A program made the position numbers and the translations under genes. A DNA stretch of 64,000 bases from Flavobacteriales bacterium (lineage in GTDB: Bacteria > Bacteroidota > Bacteroidia > NS11-12g > UBA9320). The notes beneath the pieces are model-generated. The model saw only the letters and a list, made by a program, of their open reading frames with translations, ran no database searches and was not told the DNA's origin. This document shows, in pieces, positions 1-9,305 of this stretch. Numbering within the stretch: position 1 is the first letter of the stretch; the number at the start of each line of letters is the position of its first letter. Where the stretch lies: positions 186,001-250,000 of the forward strand of contig JACJZU010000001.1 in assembly GCA_020635435.1 (NCBI GenBank). The letters are read 5' to 3'.

Positions 1-1485
1 GCAGTGGATCAGAACGACATTTTCATTCAGAAGATGGATGCTTCCGGCAACTTCCTGTGGGTTAGAGGCATTGGAGGCATTGCCTACGACTTTGCAAATG
101 GTATTCATGTCGATGCTGCCGGAAACAGCTACATCACGGGCATGTTTCAGGTATCGGCCGATTTCGATCCGGGAACTGGGGTCTATACGGTCAATTCAGC
201 CGGATTGGGGGATGCCTTCGTACTGAAACTGAACCCGGATGGGGAATTGGTATGGGTTCGTTCATTCGGGGGGTCGGAGAATGATATTGGTAACTATATC
301 ATGCTCGATGCCTCCGGCAATATTTACACCATCGGAAATTTTGCGGGCACCGGAGATTTCGATCCCGGCTCTGGAACAGCCAACCTCACTGCAGAGGGGG
401 GAAACGACATCTTTGTCCAGAAGCTCGATGCCTCGGGAAATTTTGTTTGGGCCAAATCGTTTGGCGGGACCGGAGATGACCATGGCTTTTCTCTTACCAT
501 AGACGAATCGGGTAACGTAATTTCCTGTGGTTACTTCAGCGATACTGTTGATTTCGATCCCGGTGCCGGAACATCATATCTCGCTTCACAAGGAGCTAGT
601 CCGGATATTTTCATTCAGAAGATGAACAGCTCGGGCAATTTCGTTTGGGCTAAAAGAATTGGGGGTAATTACGCAGATGCCGCCCGGAATATAACCACTG
701 ATGGTGCTGGTAATGTATTTGCATCCGGAATCTTCAATGATCTGGTTGATTTTAATCCAGGGAACGGAAAAGCCGACTTTACATCTGCAGGGCTCAATGA
801 CGTCTTCATTCTCAAATTGGATGTTGACGGTAATTATGTTTGGGCACGAACGTTTGGTTCTACAACGAACGAACGAATTCGCGGCATCAAATTAGATGCC
901 GACGGGAACATATACAGCATTGGAACATACTATTGGACGGTTGATTTCGACCCGGGTATCGGCGTAGCCGAATTGACCTCAGCCGGATCAGAGGACATAT
1001 TCATTCACAAAATGGATGCGGCAGGCAATTTCCTCTGGGCACAATCTGTAGGAGGTGTTGAAACTGACGATTGCATGAATTTTTACATGGACCAATCGAA
1101 CACCATGTATTTGACGGGTGGCTTTTTTGGAACATCCGATTTTAACCCGGGATCCGGAACTGACAAGTTAAATGCACTCGATGGTTCTGATATTTTCGTT
1201 CTCAAATTGAGTCAGAGTAGTGCTACCGGTTTCAAGGATCTTCCAAACGGAATTGAAATTAAAGTTCATCCAAACCCCGGCGATGGTATGGTGCAGGTTT
1301 CTTTGGGACATTCTCAAAATGATGTTGAAGTTGCGGTTACCGATTTGCATGGTAAAGCACTTTTTTTCGAACACTTTGATGTATTTACTGCAGAGCAGAT
1401 ACCTATCGAAGGGGCCTCCGGAGTCTATTTTGTGCGTATAAATACACCACAATTCAAAAGTGTAGTGAAGTTCATCAAGGAATAG
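1..1485 (+). CDS. SBBP-type beta-propeller repeat surface protein with T9SS type A tail (5' partial)
   Basis: The reading frame is open from base 1, so the start and signal peptide lie upstream. The visible 494 residues consist of about seven degenerate 55-60 residue repeats, each with a DFDPG motif followed by a segment like DIFIQKMDASGNF.W and a closing GG; this is the SBBP (seven-bladed beta-propeller-like) pattern of secreted Bacteroidota proteins. The last 75 residues form a type A sorting domain (HPNPGDGMVQVSL, then GVYFVRI and a basic end), so the product should be exported by the type IX system and anchored to or released from the cell surface. The ligand is unknown. The GTG at position 4 is only an internal codon of the longer frame. 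Confidence 0.9.
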   Translation, partial: AVDQNDIFIQKMDASGNFLWVRGIGGIAYDFANGIHVDAAGNSYITGMFQVSADFDPGTGVYTVNSAGLGDAFVLKLNPDGELVWVRSFGGSENDIGNYIMLDASGNIYTIGNFAGTGDFDPGSGTANLTAEGGNDIFVQKLDASGNFVWAKSFGGTGDDHGFSLTIDESGNVISCGYFSDTVDFDPGAGTSYLASQGASPDIFIQKMNSSGNFVWAKRIGGNYADAARNITTDGAGNVFASGIFNDLVDFNPGNGKADFTSAGLNDVFILKLDVDGNYVWARTFGSTTNERIRGIKLDADGNIYSIGTYYWTVDFDPGIGVAELTSAGSEDIFIHKMDAAGNFLWAQSVGGVETDDCMNFYMDQSNTMYLTGGFFGTSDFNPGSGTDKLNALDGSDIFVLKLSQSSATGFKDLPNGIEIKVHPNPGDGMVQVSLGHSQNDVEVAVTDLHGKALFFEHFDVFTAEQIPIEGASGVYFVRINTPQFKSVVKFIKE

Positions 1486-1696
1486 CCACTTGCAGAACTT
1501 GGCAAATGCCCTAAACAGATCCGATTGAGATTGTACCATATTATTATGCTAGAGAAGGCACTTGAGTAAAAGGCAGATTTTCGTGTACAGAAACCAATTA
1601 CATGGTAGCTTCACCTTTTATACTCTGCACAATCAGATCTGTTAAAAGTCCGCACGAACCCGCAGCAGAGAACGGCCAAATGCATGTATAAAACGA

Positions 1697-2263
1697 ATGA
1701 ATATGACCTACGACAAATACTATCAGAAGGAAAATTTATTCGGAGAGGCTTGTCCCGAGCTCATGGAGTTCTTTACTGCATACAGCAAAAAAGGAAAAGT
1801 TCTTGATCTGGGTTGCGGCCAGGGCAGAGATGCCATCGCACTGGCCCGACTTGGTTATCAGGTAACGGGTATTGACAAATCGAAAGTTGGTATCGAACAA
1901 ATGAATGAGATCGGCCGAGCGGAAAAATTGAGTTTAACGGGATACGTAGGCGACATGTATTCCTTTAGTGATTTTCACGGGTTTGATATCGTGCTGTTGG
2001 ACAGCATGTTCCATTTTACAAAGAGAGACAGGCAGAAGGAAATAGGGTTGATCCAAAGGATCCTGAGAGATGTGAAGAATGGATGCCTCGTGGTTTTTTG
2101 TATTCAGAACACTAGCGACAAGGTGCAAACACTCGAGCAAGCCATTGACTTTGACAGAAAACATAAACGATTGGCCGACCGGGAATTCGAATACGTATTT
2201 GAAGACCGCGAAAGCGGTTCCAGATCCACAACAGATTACAGATTGATCGTTGTTGAGAAATGA
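1697..2263 (+). CDS. class I SAM-dependent methyltransferase
   Basis: The product is a 188-residue cytoplasmic protein with a class I methyltransferase core. Motif I is seen as VLDLGCGQGRDAIALA near residue 36, followed by the acidic end of strand 2 (VTGIDKS) and a motif IV-like DIVLLDSMFHF. The length and the early motif I resemble TehB/UbiE-like small-molecule methyltransferases, but nothing in the sequence fixes the substrate. The ATG at 1697 is followed by a second in-frame ATG two codons later, and either could be used. The gene stands alone, about 210 bases after the previous stop and 118 before the next start. Confidence 0.85.
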   Translation: MNMTYDKYYQKENLFGEACPELMEFFTAYSKKGKVLDLGCGQGRDAIALARLGYQVTGIDKSKVGIEQMNEIGRAEKLSLTGYVGDMYSFSDFHGFDIVLLDSMFHFTKRDRQKEIGLIQRILRDVKNGCLVVFCIQNTSDKVQTLEQAIDFDRKHKRLADREFEYVFEDRESGSRSTTDYRLIVVEK

Positions 2264-2381
2264 AAGCAGGGAAACAACGACACGAAAAGCTTCTGACCCA
2301 ATGATTGGTGATGTGCTTTCAAATCACCAACTTTGAGTGACTGCAAAGAGTTGTGTCTCAGAGAGACAAAGATCTTATTGA

Positions 2382-3023
2382 ATGCGCTTCGCCAAAAAAA
2401 TCGTTGTAATTGGGATTCTGTTCGGGATCATCTCCCTGATCGGGATCTATTCGGCGAACAGACTTGTAGAGCGCGCTGCAGCTGAAAAAGTTTTCAATTC
2501 CACGGAGATCATACCGCACAACAAAGTGGGCTTGTTCCTGGGAACGGGAAAGTTCCTTGCCAATGGGGAGATCAACTTATACTATGCACACAGGATTGAA
2601 GCGGCTGTTGAATTATTCAAAGCCGGGAAAGTGGACTTCATACTGGTTAGTGGAGATAATTCCACAAGGGATTATGACGAACCTTCAACCATAAGGGAAG
2701 ATCTGATCCGCAAAGGCATCCCTCCTGACAAGATCTATCTCGATTACGCCGGGTTCAGGACACTCGATTCGGTTGTCCGCTGTAAAGAGATCTTCGGTCA
2801 AAACAGTATTACGATCATATCCCAGCAATTTCACAACGAAAGAGCGCTCTACATCGCCAAACGGAATGGCATTGATGCTGTGGGATTCAATGCCAGAGAT
2901 GTGAGCGTGCATTACGGTTTGAAGACCAAATTAAGGGAGCGATTTGCCAGAGTGAAAATGGTTTTGGATCTGATCTTCGGCAAGAGGCCGAAATTTCTGG
3001 GTGATGCGATCGAGATCAAGTGA
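2382..3023 (+). CDS. SanA/YdcF-like DUF218 membrane protein
   Basis: This 213-residue protein has one N-terminal membrane segment (about residues 6-24) and then a DUF218 domain. It shows the family's VGLFLGTGKFLANGEIN start, the ILVSGDNS loop, and the conserved DYAGFRTLDSVVRCKEIF and ISQQFHNERALYIA blocks. SanA of enterobacteria, of similar length, contributes to envelope barrier function (vancomycin resistance at high temperature). A cell-envelope role is inferred here by homology. No partner gene is adjacent. The gene converges on the zinc-ribbon gene on the other strand, with two short hairpins between them. Confidence 0.88.
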   Translation: MRFAKKIVVIGILFGIISLIGIYSANRLVERAAAEKVFNSTEIIPHNKVGLFLGTGKFLANGEINLYYAHRIEAAVELFKAGKVDFILVSGDNSTRDYDEPSTIREDLIRKGIPPDKIYLDYAGFRTLDSVVRCKEIFGQNSITIISQQFHNERALYIAKRNGIDAVGFNARDVSVHYGLKTKLRERFARVKMVLDLIFGKRPKFLGDAIEIK

Positions 3024-3074
3024 AGAACGCGTACGGTAGGGCAACACATTTGTGTGCGCATCAAATAAGCAGAT

Positions 3075-3136
3075 ACACGGTAAAACCGTGTTAGCGAAGT
3101 GAATGAACCCGAGTACCGGCTAACTGGAAAAGTTAG
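3075..3136. terminator. pair of intergenic hairpins between convergent genes
   Basis: A perfect 7-bp stem with a 3-base loop (ACACGGT/ACCGTGT, 3075-3091) is followed by a 6-bp stem with a 5-base loop (CTAACT/AGTTAG, 3120-3136). They lie between two convergent genes and could end or stabilise transcripts on both strands, but neither has a T-tract. Confidence 0.35.
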
Positions 3137-3148
3137 TTGAACGGCGAA

Positions 3149-3937
3149 TTATTCAGCCGTAGCTCTGCGACGACGGCGTGATTTCGGCTTGTCTTCGTCT
3201 GCCGACTCTTCAATGCCCGCCATTTGCGCATCTACGTTGATACGGCCGCAGTGTTCACAGATCACGATCTTCTTGCGCTGACGGATATCGGACTGCAATT
3301 GAGGTGGGATCCGTGCGAAACAACCTCCACAGGCACCTCGCAATACCGGTGCTACAGCTATACCATTGCGCACGTTCCTTCGAATGTGATTGTACGCAGT
3401 GAGCAGCTTGGGATCAATGAGTGCCTCCGCCTTATCGCGCTGGCCCATCACCTTACCTTCCTCCTTTTCCGTTTCTGCTGTGATCTCCTCAAGCTCTTTC
3501 TTTTTATTATCAAGATCGACCAATCGGCCATCACGCTCTGCCTCAACCTCTGCAATGACCTCTTTTTTCATCGCAATGTTGTTCTCGTATTCCCCGATCT
3601 TCTTCTCCGATGCCTGTATCTCCAGGCCCTGTATCTCGATCTCCTTATTCAATGCATCGAACTCCCGGTTGTTCTTAACCAGATTCAACTGCTCGTTGTA
3701 TCGCTTGATGAGGGTCTTGGATTCACTGATCTTGGCCTTGTATGCCGTAATCCCCTTTTCAAATTCCGAGATCTCGTTGTGAAAATTTTCCAGTCGTGTC
3801 TCCAAACCAGCGATCTCATCCTCCAGATCCGATACTTCCATTGGAAGCTCGCCACGAACTGAACGCAACTCGTCCAATTTGCTGTCGATGGATTGAAGAC
3901 TCCAGAGCGATTGCAGTTTTTCTTCGATTGATGCCAT
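3149..3937 (-). CDS. coiled-coil protein with C4 zinc ribbon (DUF164/CT398-like)
   Basis: The 262-residue product has a long N-terminal helical coiled coil (about residues 5-170, rich in E and K with heptad spacing). A C-terminal zinc ribbon follows, with two Cys pairs (CGGCFARIPP and ICEHCGRINV, near residues 203-206 and 227-230), and then a basic tail (KSRRRRR). This is the conserved zinc-ribbon family annotated as zf-RING_7/DUF164, related to chlamydial CT398. It is thought to bind nucleic acid or protein partners, but its biochemical role is not settled. It starts 5 bases after the Nif3 family gene, and the two very likely form one operon, an arrangement widespread in Bacteroidota. Confidence 0.92.
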   Translation of the reverse strand: MASIEEKLQSLWSLQSIDSKLDELRSVRGELPMEVSDLEDEIAGLETRLENFHNEISEFEKGITAYKAKISESKTLIKRYNEQLNLVKNNREFDALNKEIEIQGLEIQASEKKIGEYENNIAMKKEVIAEVEAERDGRLVDLDNKKKELEEITAETEKEEGKVMGQRDKAEALIDPKLLTAYNHIRRNVRNGIAVAPVLRGACGGCFARIPPQLQSDIRQRKKIVICEHCGRINVDAQMAGIEESADEDKPKSRRRRRATAE

Positions 3938-3942
3938 AGATG

Positions 3943-5037
3943 CTAAAAATAGTGTACCGGATTCGTGCTCGTCTCCGTCAAAATGACCGCAAATTTAGGA
4001 TAATTTTCCGATAAAATTCCGGCAATAAGTTCCATTGTGAATTGCTCGCTCTCGTAATGCCCAATGTCGCAGATCAGAAGCCTTCCTTCCGCATCGAAAA
4101 ACTGGTGGTATTTGAAATCGGCGGTCACAAATGCATCCGCCTTCTGCGCAAGGGCATCTGGCAGCAGGAAGCTACCCGATCCTCCACATAAGGCCACTGT
4201 GCGCACTGTGCCTTCAAATTCCGTGAATCGGATCATTGGCGCCTTGAGCTTATCGCGCACAAGACCCAAGAATTCCTCCACGCTCATAGGTTCAGGTAAT
4301 TCGCCGATCAAACCCGCCCCAACTTCCTGCCAGGGGTTCACAAGATCCTGGATATAGTATGCCACTTCCTCGTAGGGATGTGCTTCGCGCAGCGCATTCA
4401 TAATGCGATCTTCCATATGTTTCGGGTAGATGACCTCTATACGGTCCTCGGTTTCCCGGTGTACCTCTCCCCGATTCCCCCGATTCGGGTTCGAAAGGTC
4501 GTTCCCGCGAAATACGCCGGTGCCTTCCGTGCTAAAGGAACAGAAATCATAATTCCCAATGGCACCGGCGCCGGCATTACCCAGGGCCGTTCGCACCTCT
4601 TCGGCTGCATCTTTTGGAGCAAAGGTGACAAGTGTGCGCAGCTCACCGCGCATCGATCGGAGGATCCGCGTTCCGGTTAAACCCAGCCTGCGAGCGATCT
4701 CACTATTCACACCCCGGTGAAGTACATTATCCAGGTTTGTATGGATCGCATAAATGGCAATGTTGCCGCGTATGGCCGACAAAACCGTGCGTTCAACATA
4801 ATTCTTTCCATTGAACTTCTTCAACCCTGAAAACACGATGGGGTGATGAGCAACAACGAGGTTACAGCCTTTACGTTGGGCTTCTTCGATCACTGCCTCG
4901 ATCGAATCGATACAAACCAATACGCCCGTACATTCGGTGTCAGGATCCCCTACGATAAGGCCGCTATTGTCGTATGACTCCTGAAGCGAGGGTGGGGCAA
5001 CGGATTCAAGTATCGCAATGATGTCTCTGATCTTCAT
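3943..5037 (-). CDS. Nif3-like dinuclear metal center protein
   Basis: The 364-residue protein matches the Nif3/YbgI family in its long form with a central insert. It starts MKIRDIIAILESVAPPSLQE, has the metal-binding HHP in VVAHHPIVFSGLK and IHTNLDN, and a C-terminal second metal half (CGGSGSFLL, then DIGHYESEQF). The insert around residues 125-240 contains the PII-like domain typical of the 360-residue forms (HPYEEVAYYI). Family members form toroidal hexamers with a two-metal site. A GTP cyclohydrolase-like activity has been claimed for some, but the true substrate is unclear. It leads a two-gene operon with the zinc-ribbon gene and is divergent from lpxK. Confidence 0.95.
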   Translation of the reverse strand: MKIRDIIAILESVAPPSLQESYDNSGLIVGDPDTECTGVLVCIDSIEAVIEEAQRKGCNLVVAHHPIVFSGLKKFNGKNYVERTVLSAIRGNIAIYAIHTNLDNVLHRGVNSEIARRLGLTGTRILRSMRGELRTLVTFAPKDAAEEVRTALGNAGAGAIGNYDFCSFSTEGTGVFRGNDLSNPNRGNRGEVHRETEDRIEVIYPKHMEDRIMNALREAHPYEEVAYYIQDLVNPWQEVGAGLIGELPEPMSVEEFLGLVRDKLKAPMIRFTEFEGTVRTVALCGGSGSFLLPDALAQKADAFVTADFKYHQFFDAEGRLLICDIGHYESEQFTMELIAGILSENYPKFAVILTETSTNPVHYF

Positions 5038-5102
5038 GATTCCTCTGCGGTTTGGCCGGTCAAAGTTCTCGAAAAAAAGGACAAATTTGCCCTGTGTTCC
5101 TC

Positions 5103-6104
5103 GTGCGTCTCCTTCTTTTCCCTTTCAGCCTGCTCTACGGACTCATCATGGAATTGCGCAATTATTTCTATGACCGCGGATTACTGCCTTCAGCAAGCTT
5201 TGAAGTTCCAACCATAGCTGTGGGCAACCTCAGCGTAGGAGGAAGCGGGAAAACACCAATGGTCAAATACCTGATCGAGCTGCTCGGAACAGAGTACAAG
5301 GTGGCAGTTCTCTCCAGGGGCTATGGCCGAAAAACCACCGGCTACCGTATCGTTGAAAGCAACGACATTGCTGCAAATTGTGGTGATGAACCTCTGGAGA
5401 TCAAAAATGAATACCTGGATATACCGGTTTGTGTCTGTGAAAACCGGGTTCTGGGCATGAGCGAGCTGATACGCGATTTTCCGGATACCGAACTCGTACT
5501 GCTCGACGATGCCTTTCAACACCGTGCCCTGAAGGCGGATATCTATTTGCTGCTCAGTTCCTATGGCAAGCCATTCTTCAAGGACCATCTCTTACCCCTG
5601 GGACGCTTGCGCGAAATGAAGCGGCAGGTAAGACGTGCCGATGCACTGATCTTCACGAAGGGAAAACCCGGGGCGGAAGAATTCAAAGGGTTCAGACCGC
5701 GCTATAGCGGTCCGGTCTTCTACAGTTATCAGCAATATCCGGAGCCGGTACAAGTGAACGGCCCCCCGGCTGAAAAACCCCGGGAGATCATCCTGGTGAG
5801 TGGAGTGGCGCAACCGCTGAAGCTGGAAGAAGAGATCAGCCGGTATATGGACATCCTGTTCCACTTCGATAACCCGGATCACCATCTGTATGGTAAGAAA
5901 GATATGGAACTGATCGGGGCATTGGCGAGTGAATACAACAATGCAGTGCTAACCACACCGAAAGATTGGGTAAAACTCAAAGAGTTGATCGGCGACCGGA
6001 AAACAGAGATCTGGGTGCAACGCGTTATGCCGGCATTTGGGGACGATGCCTTCGACCAATACATCAGGGAAAAACTGAAAACGATCCGGGATGGTTCGCG
6101 CTAA
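5103..6104 (+). CDS. lpxK: tetraacyldisaccharide 4'-kinase LpxK
   Basis: This enzyme phosphorylates the 4' position of the lipid A disaccharide precursor at the inner membrane. The sequence shows the N-terminal membrane anchor (LLLFPFSLLYGLIMELRN), the P-loop GNLSVGGSGKTPMVKYL, the SRGYGRK motif and LLDDAFQHRALKADI with the catalytic acidic pair. The start is uncertain. GTG at 5103 begins right before the hydrophobic anchor seen in homologues, GTG at 5094 and TTG at 5052 are in frame upstream, and ATG at 5148 would cut the anchor. The sequence CAAATTTG at 5082-5089, close to a -7 element, favours 5094 or 5103. Its end overlaps ksgA by 14 bases. Confidence 0.95.
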   Translation: MRLLLFPFSLLYGLIMELRNYFYDRGLLPSASFEVPTIAVGNLSVGGSGKTPMVKYLIELLGTEYKVAVLSRGYGRKTTGYRIVESNDIAANCGDEPLEIKNEYLDIPVCVCENRVLGMSELIRDFPDTELVLLDDAFQHRALKADIYLLLSSYGKPFFKDHLLPLGRLREMKRQVRRADALIFTKGKPGAEEFKGFRPRYSGPVFYSYQQYPEPVQVNGPPAEKPREIILVSGVAQPLKLEEEISRYMDILFHFDNPDHHLYGKKDMELIGALASEYNNAVLTTPKDWVKLKELIGDRKTEIWVQRVMPAFGDDAFDQYIREKLKTIRDGSR

Positions 6105-6855
6105 AAAACATCTCGGACAACATTTCCTGAAAGAGCCCGGAATTGCCGCGCGAATTGCCGATCTCGCCTTGGGGCACGATGTGGAGAACTGGCTGGAGAT
6201 CGGGCCGGGAACGGGGATACTTACACAATTTCTGCTGGAACGAACCAAAGCGCTTCGCTGCGTGGAGATCGACCGGGAAAGTGAGGAATATCTCCACATG
6301 CATTTCCCCCAGCTTGATGTAATGCATGCCGATTTTCTGAAATTGGAACTGAGTACCTTGTATGACTCAGACTTCGGTGTGATCGGTAATTTCCCGTACA
6401 ATATTTCCTCGCAGATCGTATTCAAGATATTGGATCACCGGGACCGGATTCCGGTTTTTGCGGGAATGTTCCAGCTGGAGGTGGCGCAGCGACTGGCCGC
6501 CATACCCGGGACCAAGGCCTACGGGATCCTGTCGGTACTCACACAGGCCTATTACGATCTCAAACTCGTATTCAAAGTATCTCCCGGCAATTTTAATCCC
6601 CCTCCAAAAGTGCAGTCGGGTGTACTTCTGGCCACACGCAAAGCGGATTGGGAATTGGCCTGCAACGAAGTATTGTTTGCCGACGTTGTAAAAACTGCCT
6701 TCAACCAACGCCGAAAGACTTTATCCAACGCTTTGAAAAAATTTAACATACAACCGAACGAAAGCCTTCAGGATCAAATTTTTAAATTGCGTGCTGAAAA
6801 ACTCAGTGTTGCTGATTTTGTTGCACTCACCAATCGGATCGAATCCGGGAGTTAA
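6091..6855 (+). CDS. rsmA: 16S rRNA dimethyladenosine transferase RsmA/KsgA
   Basis: The 254-residue protein begins MVRAKKHLGQHFLKEPGI, the standard KsgA N terminus. It carries SAM motif I (WLEIGPGTGILTQFLL), motif II (CVEIDRES), and the adenine-binding IGNFPYNISSQIVFKIL, where the usual NLPY is NFPY. The C-terminal domain contains FNQRRKTLSNALKKF. It dimethylates two adjacent adenines in the 3' terminal helix of 16S rRNA during small subunit assembly. The ATG overlaps the end of lpxK, and the next gene starts at or just after its stop, so it belongs to a lpxK-ksgA-mgtE-meaB operon. Confidence 0.97.
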   Translation: MVRAKKHLGQHFLKEPGIAARIADLALGHDVENWLEIGPGTGILTQFLLERTKALRCVEIDRESEEYLHMHFPQLDVMHADFLKLELSTLYDSDFGVIGNFPYNISSQIVFKILDHRDRIPVFAGMFQLEVAQRLAAIPGTKAYGILSVLTQAYYDLKLVFKVSPGNFNPPPKVQSGVLLATRKADWELACNEVLFADVVKTAFNQRRKTLSNALKKFNIQPNESLQDQIFKLRAEKLSVADFVALTNRIESGS

Positions 6856-6891
6856 GTGCAGTCCGAAACGGCGCTGATAATCCCGAACCGA

Positions 6892-8244
6892 ATGCAGACC
6901 TTCCAGCTTACCCGTGAATTTACCGAGCAGTTCACTCAACTGATTGAACAGCGGGACCTGGAGGCCTTGCGTCCCCTGCTCGACGAGCTGCATGCCGCGG
7001 ATATTGCCGAGATCTTCGACGAACTGAATCTGGATGAGGCCGTGTATATCGCCTCGCTACTGGATAACAGCAAGAAAGTGGATGTACTGGCCGAGTTGGA
7101 ACCGGACGTCCAGGTTCGTTTCTTCAAAGGTTATACAGCCGAGGCCATCGCGCTGGAATTTGTTCAGCATATGGATTCGGATGATGCGGCCGATGTACTC
7201 ACGCTGCTGGATCGAAGTGTGGCGGCAGAGATCATCAGTTACCTTCCCAACAAAGATGAACAGCAATACCTGTCGAAACTGATCGAATACCCGGAGAACA
7301 GTGCCGGAGGTTTGATGACCGGAGAGTTGATCACCGTCAAGATCGGTTGGAATGTACGGCGTTGCATTGAGGAAATAAGAAATCAGGCAGAAAATGTAGA
7401 GCGCGTTCTCACGGTTTACGTAGTGGACAAGCATGATAAACTGGTAGGCTGGGTTTCACTGAAGAAATTGATACTGAGTAAGGACGACGTGCTTGTTGAA
7501 GACATTTACGACAGCACCGTTTTCTCGGCCGAAGTTCACGACAGCGGGGAAGACATTGCTCAAACCATGAAGAAATACGACCTGATCGCACTGCCTATCG
7601 TAGATTCCAGGCACCGCCTGGTTGGAAGGGTCACGATTGACGACGTGGTAGATTTCATGCAGGAAGAAGCGGAGAAGGACTATCAGTTGCTTTCGGGTAT
7701 CTCCGAGAATGTTGAAGCCTCCGACAAAGTTTGGGTGCTGTCGCGGGCCCGATTGCCCTGGTTGGTGATCGGCCTGATGGGGGGAATTACGAGTTCACTG
7801 GTGATCGGTGGGTTTGAAGAGGAGATCCAACGCAATGTACATCTCGCTTTTTTCATGCCCCTGATCATGGCCATGGGAGGTAATGCCGGCGTACAATCCA
7901 GTTCCATAGTTGTTCAGGGTCTGGCTAACCTGAGCATAGACGGGCAGAACATACTTCCCCGTATCCTGAAAGAATTCTCAGTGGCGATGATCAATGGACT
8001 CATTTGCTCGGCCCTGGTGATCGCCTATGGGTTATTGATCGGCTTGCCACATGATATTACCCTGGTAGTTTCCATAAGTCTGGTGGCCGCCATTCTCATA
8101 GCCAGCATGGTTGGTGCATTGATACCCCTGCTGCTCGAAAGGTTTGAGATCGACCCGGCACTTGCGACGGGACCTTTCATCACCACGAGTAACGACCTCT
8201 TGGGTTTGTTCATCTATTTCCTCATTGGAAACATGTTATTGTGA
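6892..8244 (+). CDS. mgtE: MgtE family magnesium transporter
   Basis: This is an inner-membrane Mg2+ channel/transporter. Counting from ATG 6892 it is 450 residues. It has an N-terminal MgtE_N superhelical domain (about 10-120, with LHAADIAEIFDELN), two CBS domains (about 120-250, including SAGGLMTGELITVK and IALPIVDSRHRLVGRVTIDDV), and a C-terminal five-helix channel (GGITSSLV, MALIMAMGGNAGVQSSSI-like core, ITTSNDLLGLFIYFLIGN). In the family the cytosolic domains close the pore when Mg2+ is high. A GTG at 6856, directly after the ksgA stop, is an alternative start adding 12 residues. The ATG matches the usual N terminus better. Confidence 0.95.
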   Translation: MQTFQLTREFTEQFTQLIEQRDLEALRPLLDELHAADIAEIFDELNLDEAVYIASLLDNSKKVDVLAELEPDVQVRFFKGYTAEAIALEFVQHMDSDDAADVLTLLDRSVAAEIISYLPNKDEQQYLSKLIEYPENSAGGLMTGELITVKIGWNVRRCIEEIRNQAENVERVLTVYVVDKHDKLVGWVSLKKLILSKDDVLVEDIYDSTVFSAEVHDSGEDIAQTMKKYDLIALPIVDSRHRLVGRVTIDDVVDFMQEEAEKDYQLLSGISENVEASDKVWVLSRARLPWLVIGLMGGITSSLVIGGFEEEIQRNVHLAFFMPLIMAMGGNAGVQSSSIVVQGLANLSIDGQNILPRILKEFSVAMINGLICSALVIAYGLLIGLPHDITLVVSISLVAAILIASMVGALIPLLLERFEIDPALATGPFITTSNDLLGLFIYFLIGNMLL

Positions 8245-8245
8245 T

Positions 8246-9241
8246 TTGGCCCCGGACGAAATACATATAGTGCGCCAAATTACTGAAGGGGTCCTCCGGG
8301 GAGAGATCGGCTCACTTGCCAAAGCCATAACCTATACGGAAAGCACCCTTCCCAAACATCAGCAAATTGCCTCGGCCATACTGGAAAATTGCCTGCCTCA
8401 CAGCGGGAATTCCTTGCGGGTTGGGATCACAGGAGTGCCCGGTGTTGGTAAGAGTACCTTCATCAATGCACTTGGCAAGTATCTCAGAACCCAAGGGCAT
8501 CGCATAGCGGTGTTGGCGATCGACCCAAGTAGTTCAAGGAGCAAGGGCAGTATTTTAGGAGATAAAACTCGCATGAGCGATATCGCCGCAGATCCCGGAG
8601 TGTTCATTCGGCCTTCGCCGGCTGCAAGCAGTCTGGGTGGGGTGGCTGCACGAACAAGAGAGGCCATACTTCTGTGCGAAGCAGCCGGTTTTGACCGCAT
8701 TTTAGTTGAGACCGTAGGAGTAGGTCAAAGTGAGACGAAGGTTTACGATATGGTCGACGTATTCACATTGCTCCTATTGCCGGGAGGCGGTGATGAACTA
8801 CAAGGCATAAAAAAAGGAATCGTGGAACTAGCTGATGTACTGATCGTGAACAAGGCCGATGGAACGCAATTGGAGAAGGCCAGGGAAACGGCCAAGCAGT
8901 ATCAGATGGCCATGACGCTGATGCCGCCCGGTAAAACCGGCTCTACACCAAAGGTATCCGTCTGCTCCGCTCTTCATGAACCGGATATGGCAGTTGTTTG
9001 GGAGAAGATCGCGGAGATAGCTGATGGCCTGGTTGCAGAAGGGAAGCTTCTACCTATGCGTGAAGAGCAGGATCTGCAATGGTTTGAAGAATATACCGGG
9101 TTCCTGCTCCACCGAAAATGGCTGGAGAATGAATCAGTCATACAACTAAGGGAAGAGCTGCGAAATCGCATCCTGAATCGGGAGATAAGTCCCGGGAAGG
9201 CCGCCGAAATACTTGTATCGGGTGGCCTGCCTTCTATTTAA
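8246..9241 (+). CDS. meaB: MeaB/ArgK family GTPase (methylmalonyl-CoA mutase chaperone)
   Basis: The product has the G3E-family GTPase layout. The P-loop is GITGVPGVGKSTFINALG, followed by AIDPSSSRSKGSILGDKTRM, ETVGVGQSE (switch II region) and the NKADG base-recognition motif. Members protect and reactivate adenosylcobalamin-dependent methylmalonyl-CoA mutase by gating cofactor loading. The mutase genes are not in this window. The frame is open upstream inside mgtE, but homologues begin about 17 residues before GVLRGEIGSLAKAI. TTG 8246, one base after the mgtE stop, or GTG 8270 are therefore the plausible starts, giving 331 or 323 residues. Translational coupling to mgtE is likely. Confidence 0.93.
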   Translation: MAPDEIHIVRQITEGVLRGEIGSLAKAITYTESTLPKHQQIASAILENCLPHSGNSLRVGITGVPGVGKSTFINALGKYLRTQGHRIAVLAIDPSSSRSKGSILGDKTRMSDIAADPGVFIRPSPAASSLGGVAARTREAILLCEAAGFDRILVETVGVGQSETKVYDMVDVFTLLLLPGGGDELQGIKKGIVELADVLIVNKADGTQLEKARETAKQYQMAMTLMPPGKTGSTPKVSVCSALHEPDMAVVWEKIAEIADGLVAEGKLLPMREEQDLQWFEEYTGFLLHRKWLENESVIQLREELRNRILNREISPGKAAEILVSGGLPSI

Positions 9242-9305
9242 TGATAGTGCACTCGGCTGAACATCGCAATTGATTAAATTCGAACAAACCCTAATAAAAC
9301 CGAAA

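Noticed and set aside
1168..1539. Minus-strand frame of 123 residues
   Set aside because: It overlaps the sorting domain of the first gene on the other strand and has no recognisable motif.
3224..3862. Plus-strand frame of 212 residues
   Set aside because: It lies fully opposite the zinc-ribbon coiled-coil gene, which has clear motifs; the frame is a shadow.
8144..8245. Upstream part of the MeaB frame inside mgtE
   Set aside because: It overlaps the last membrane helices of MgtE and is not conserved in MeaB proteins.
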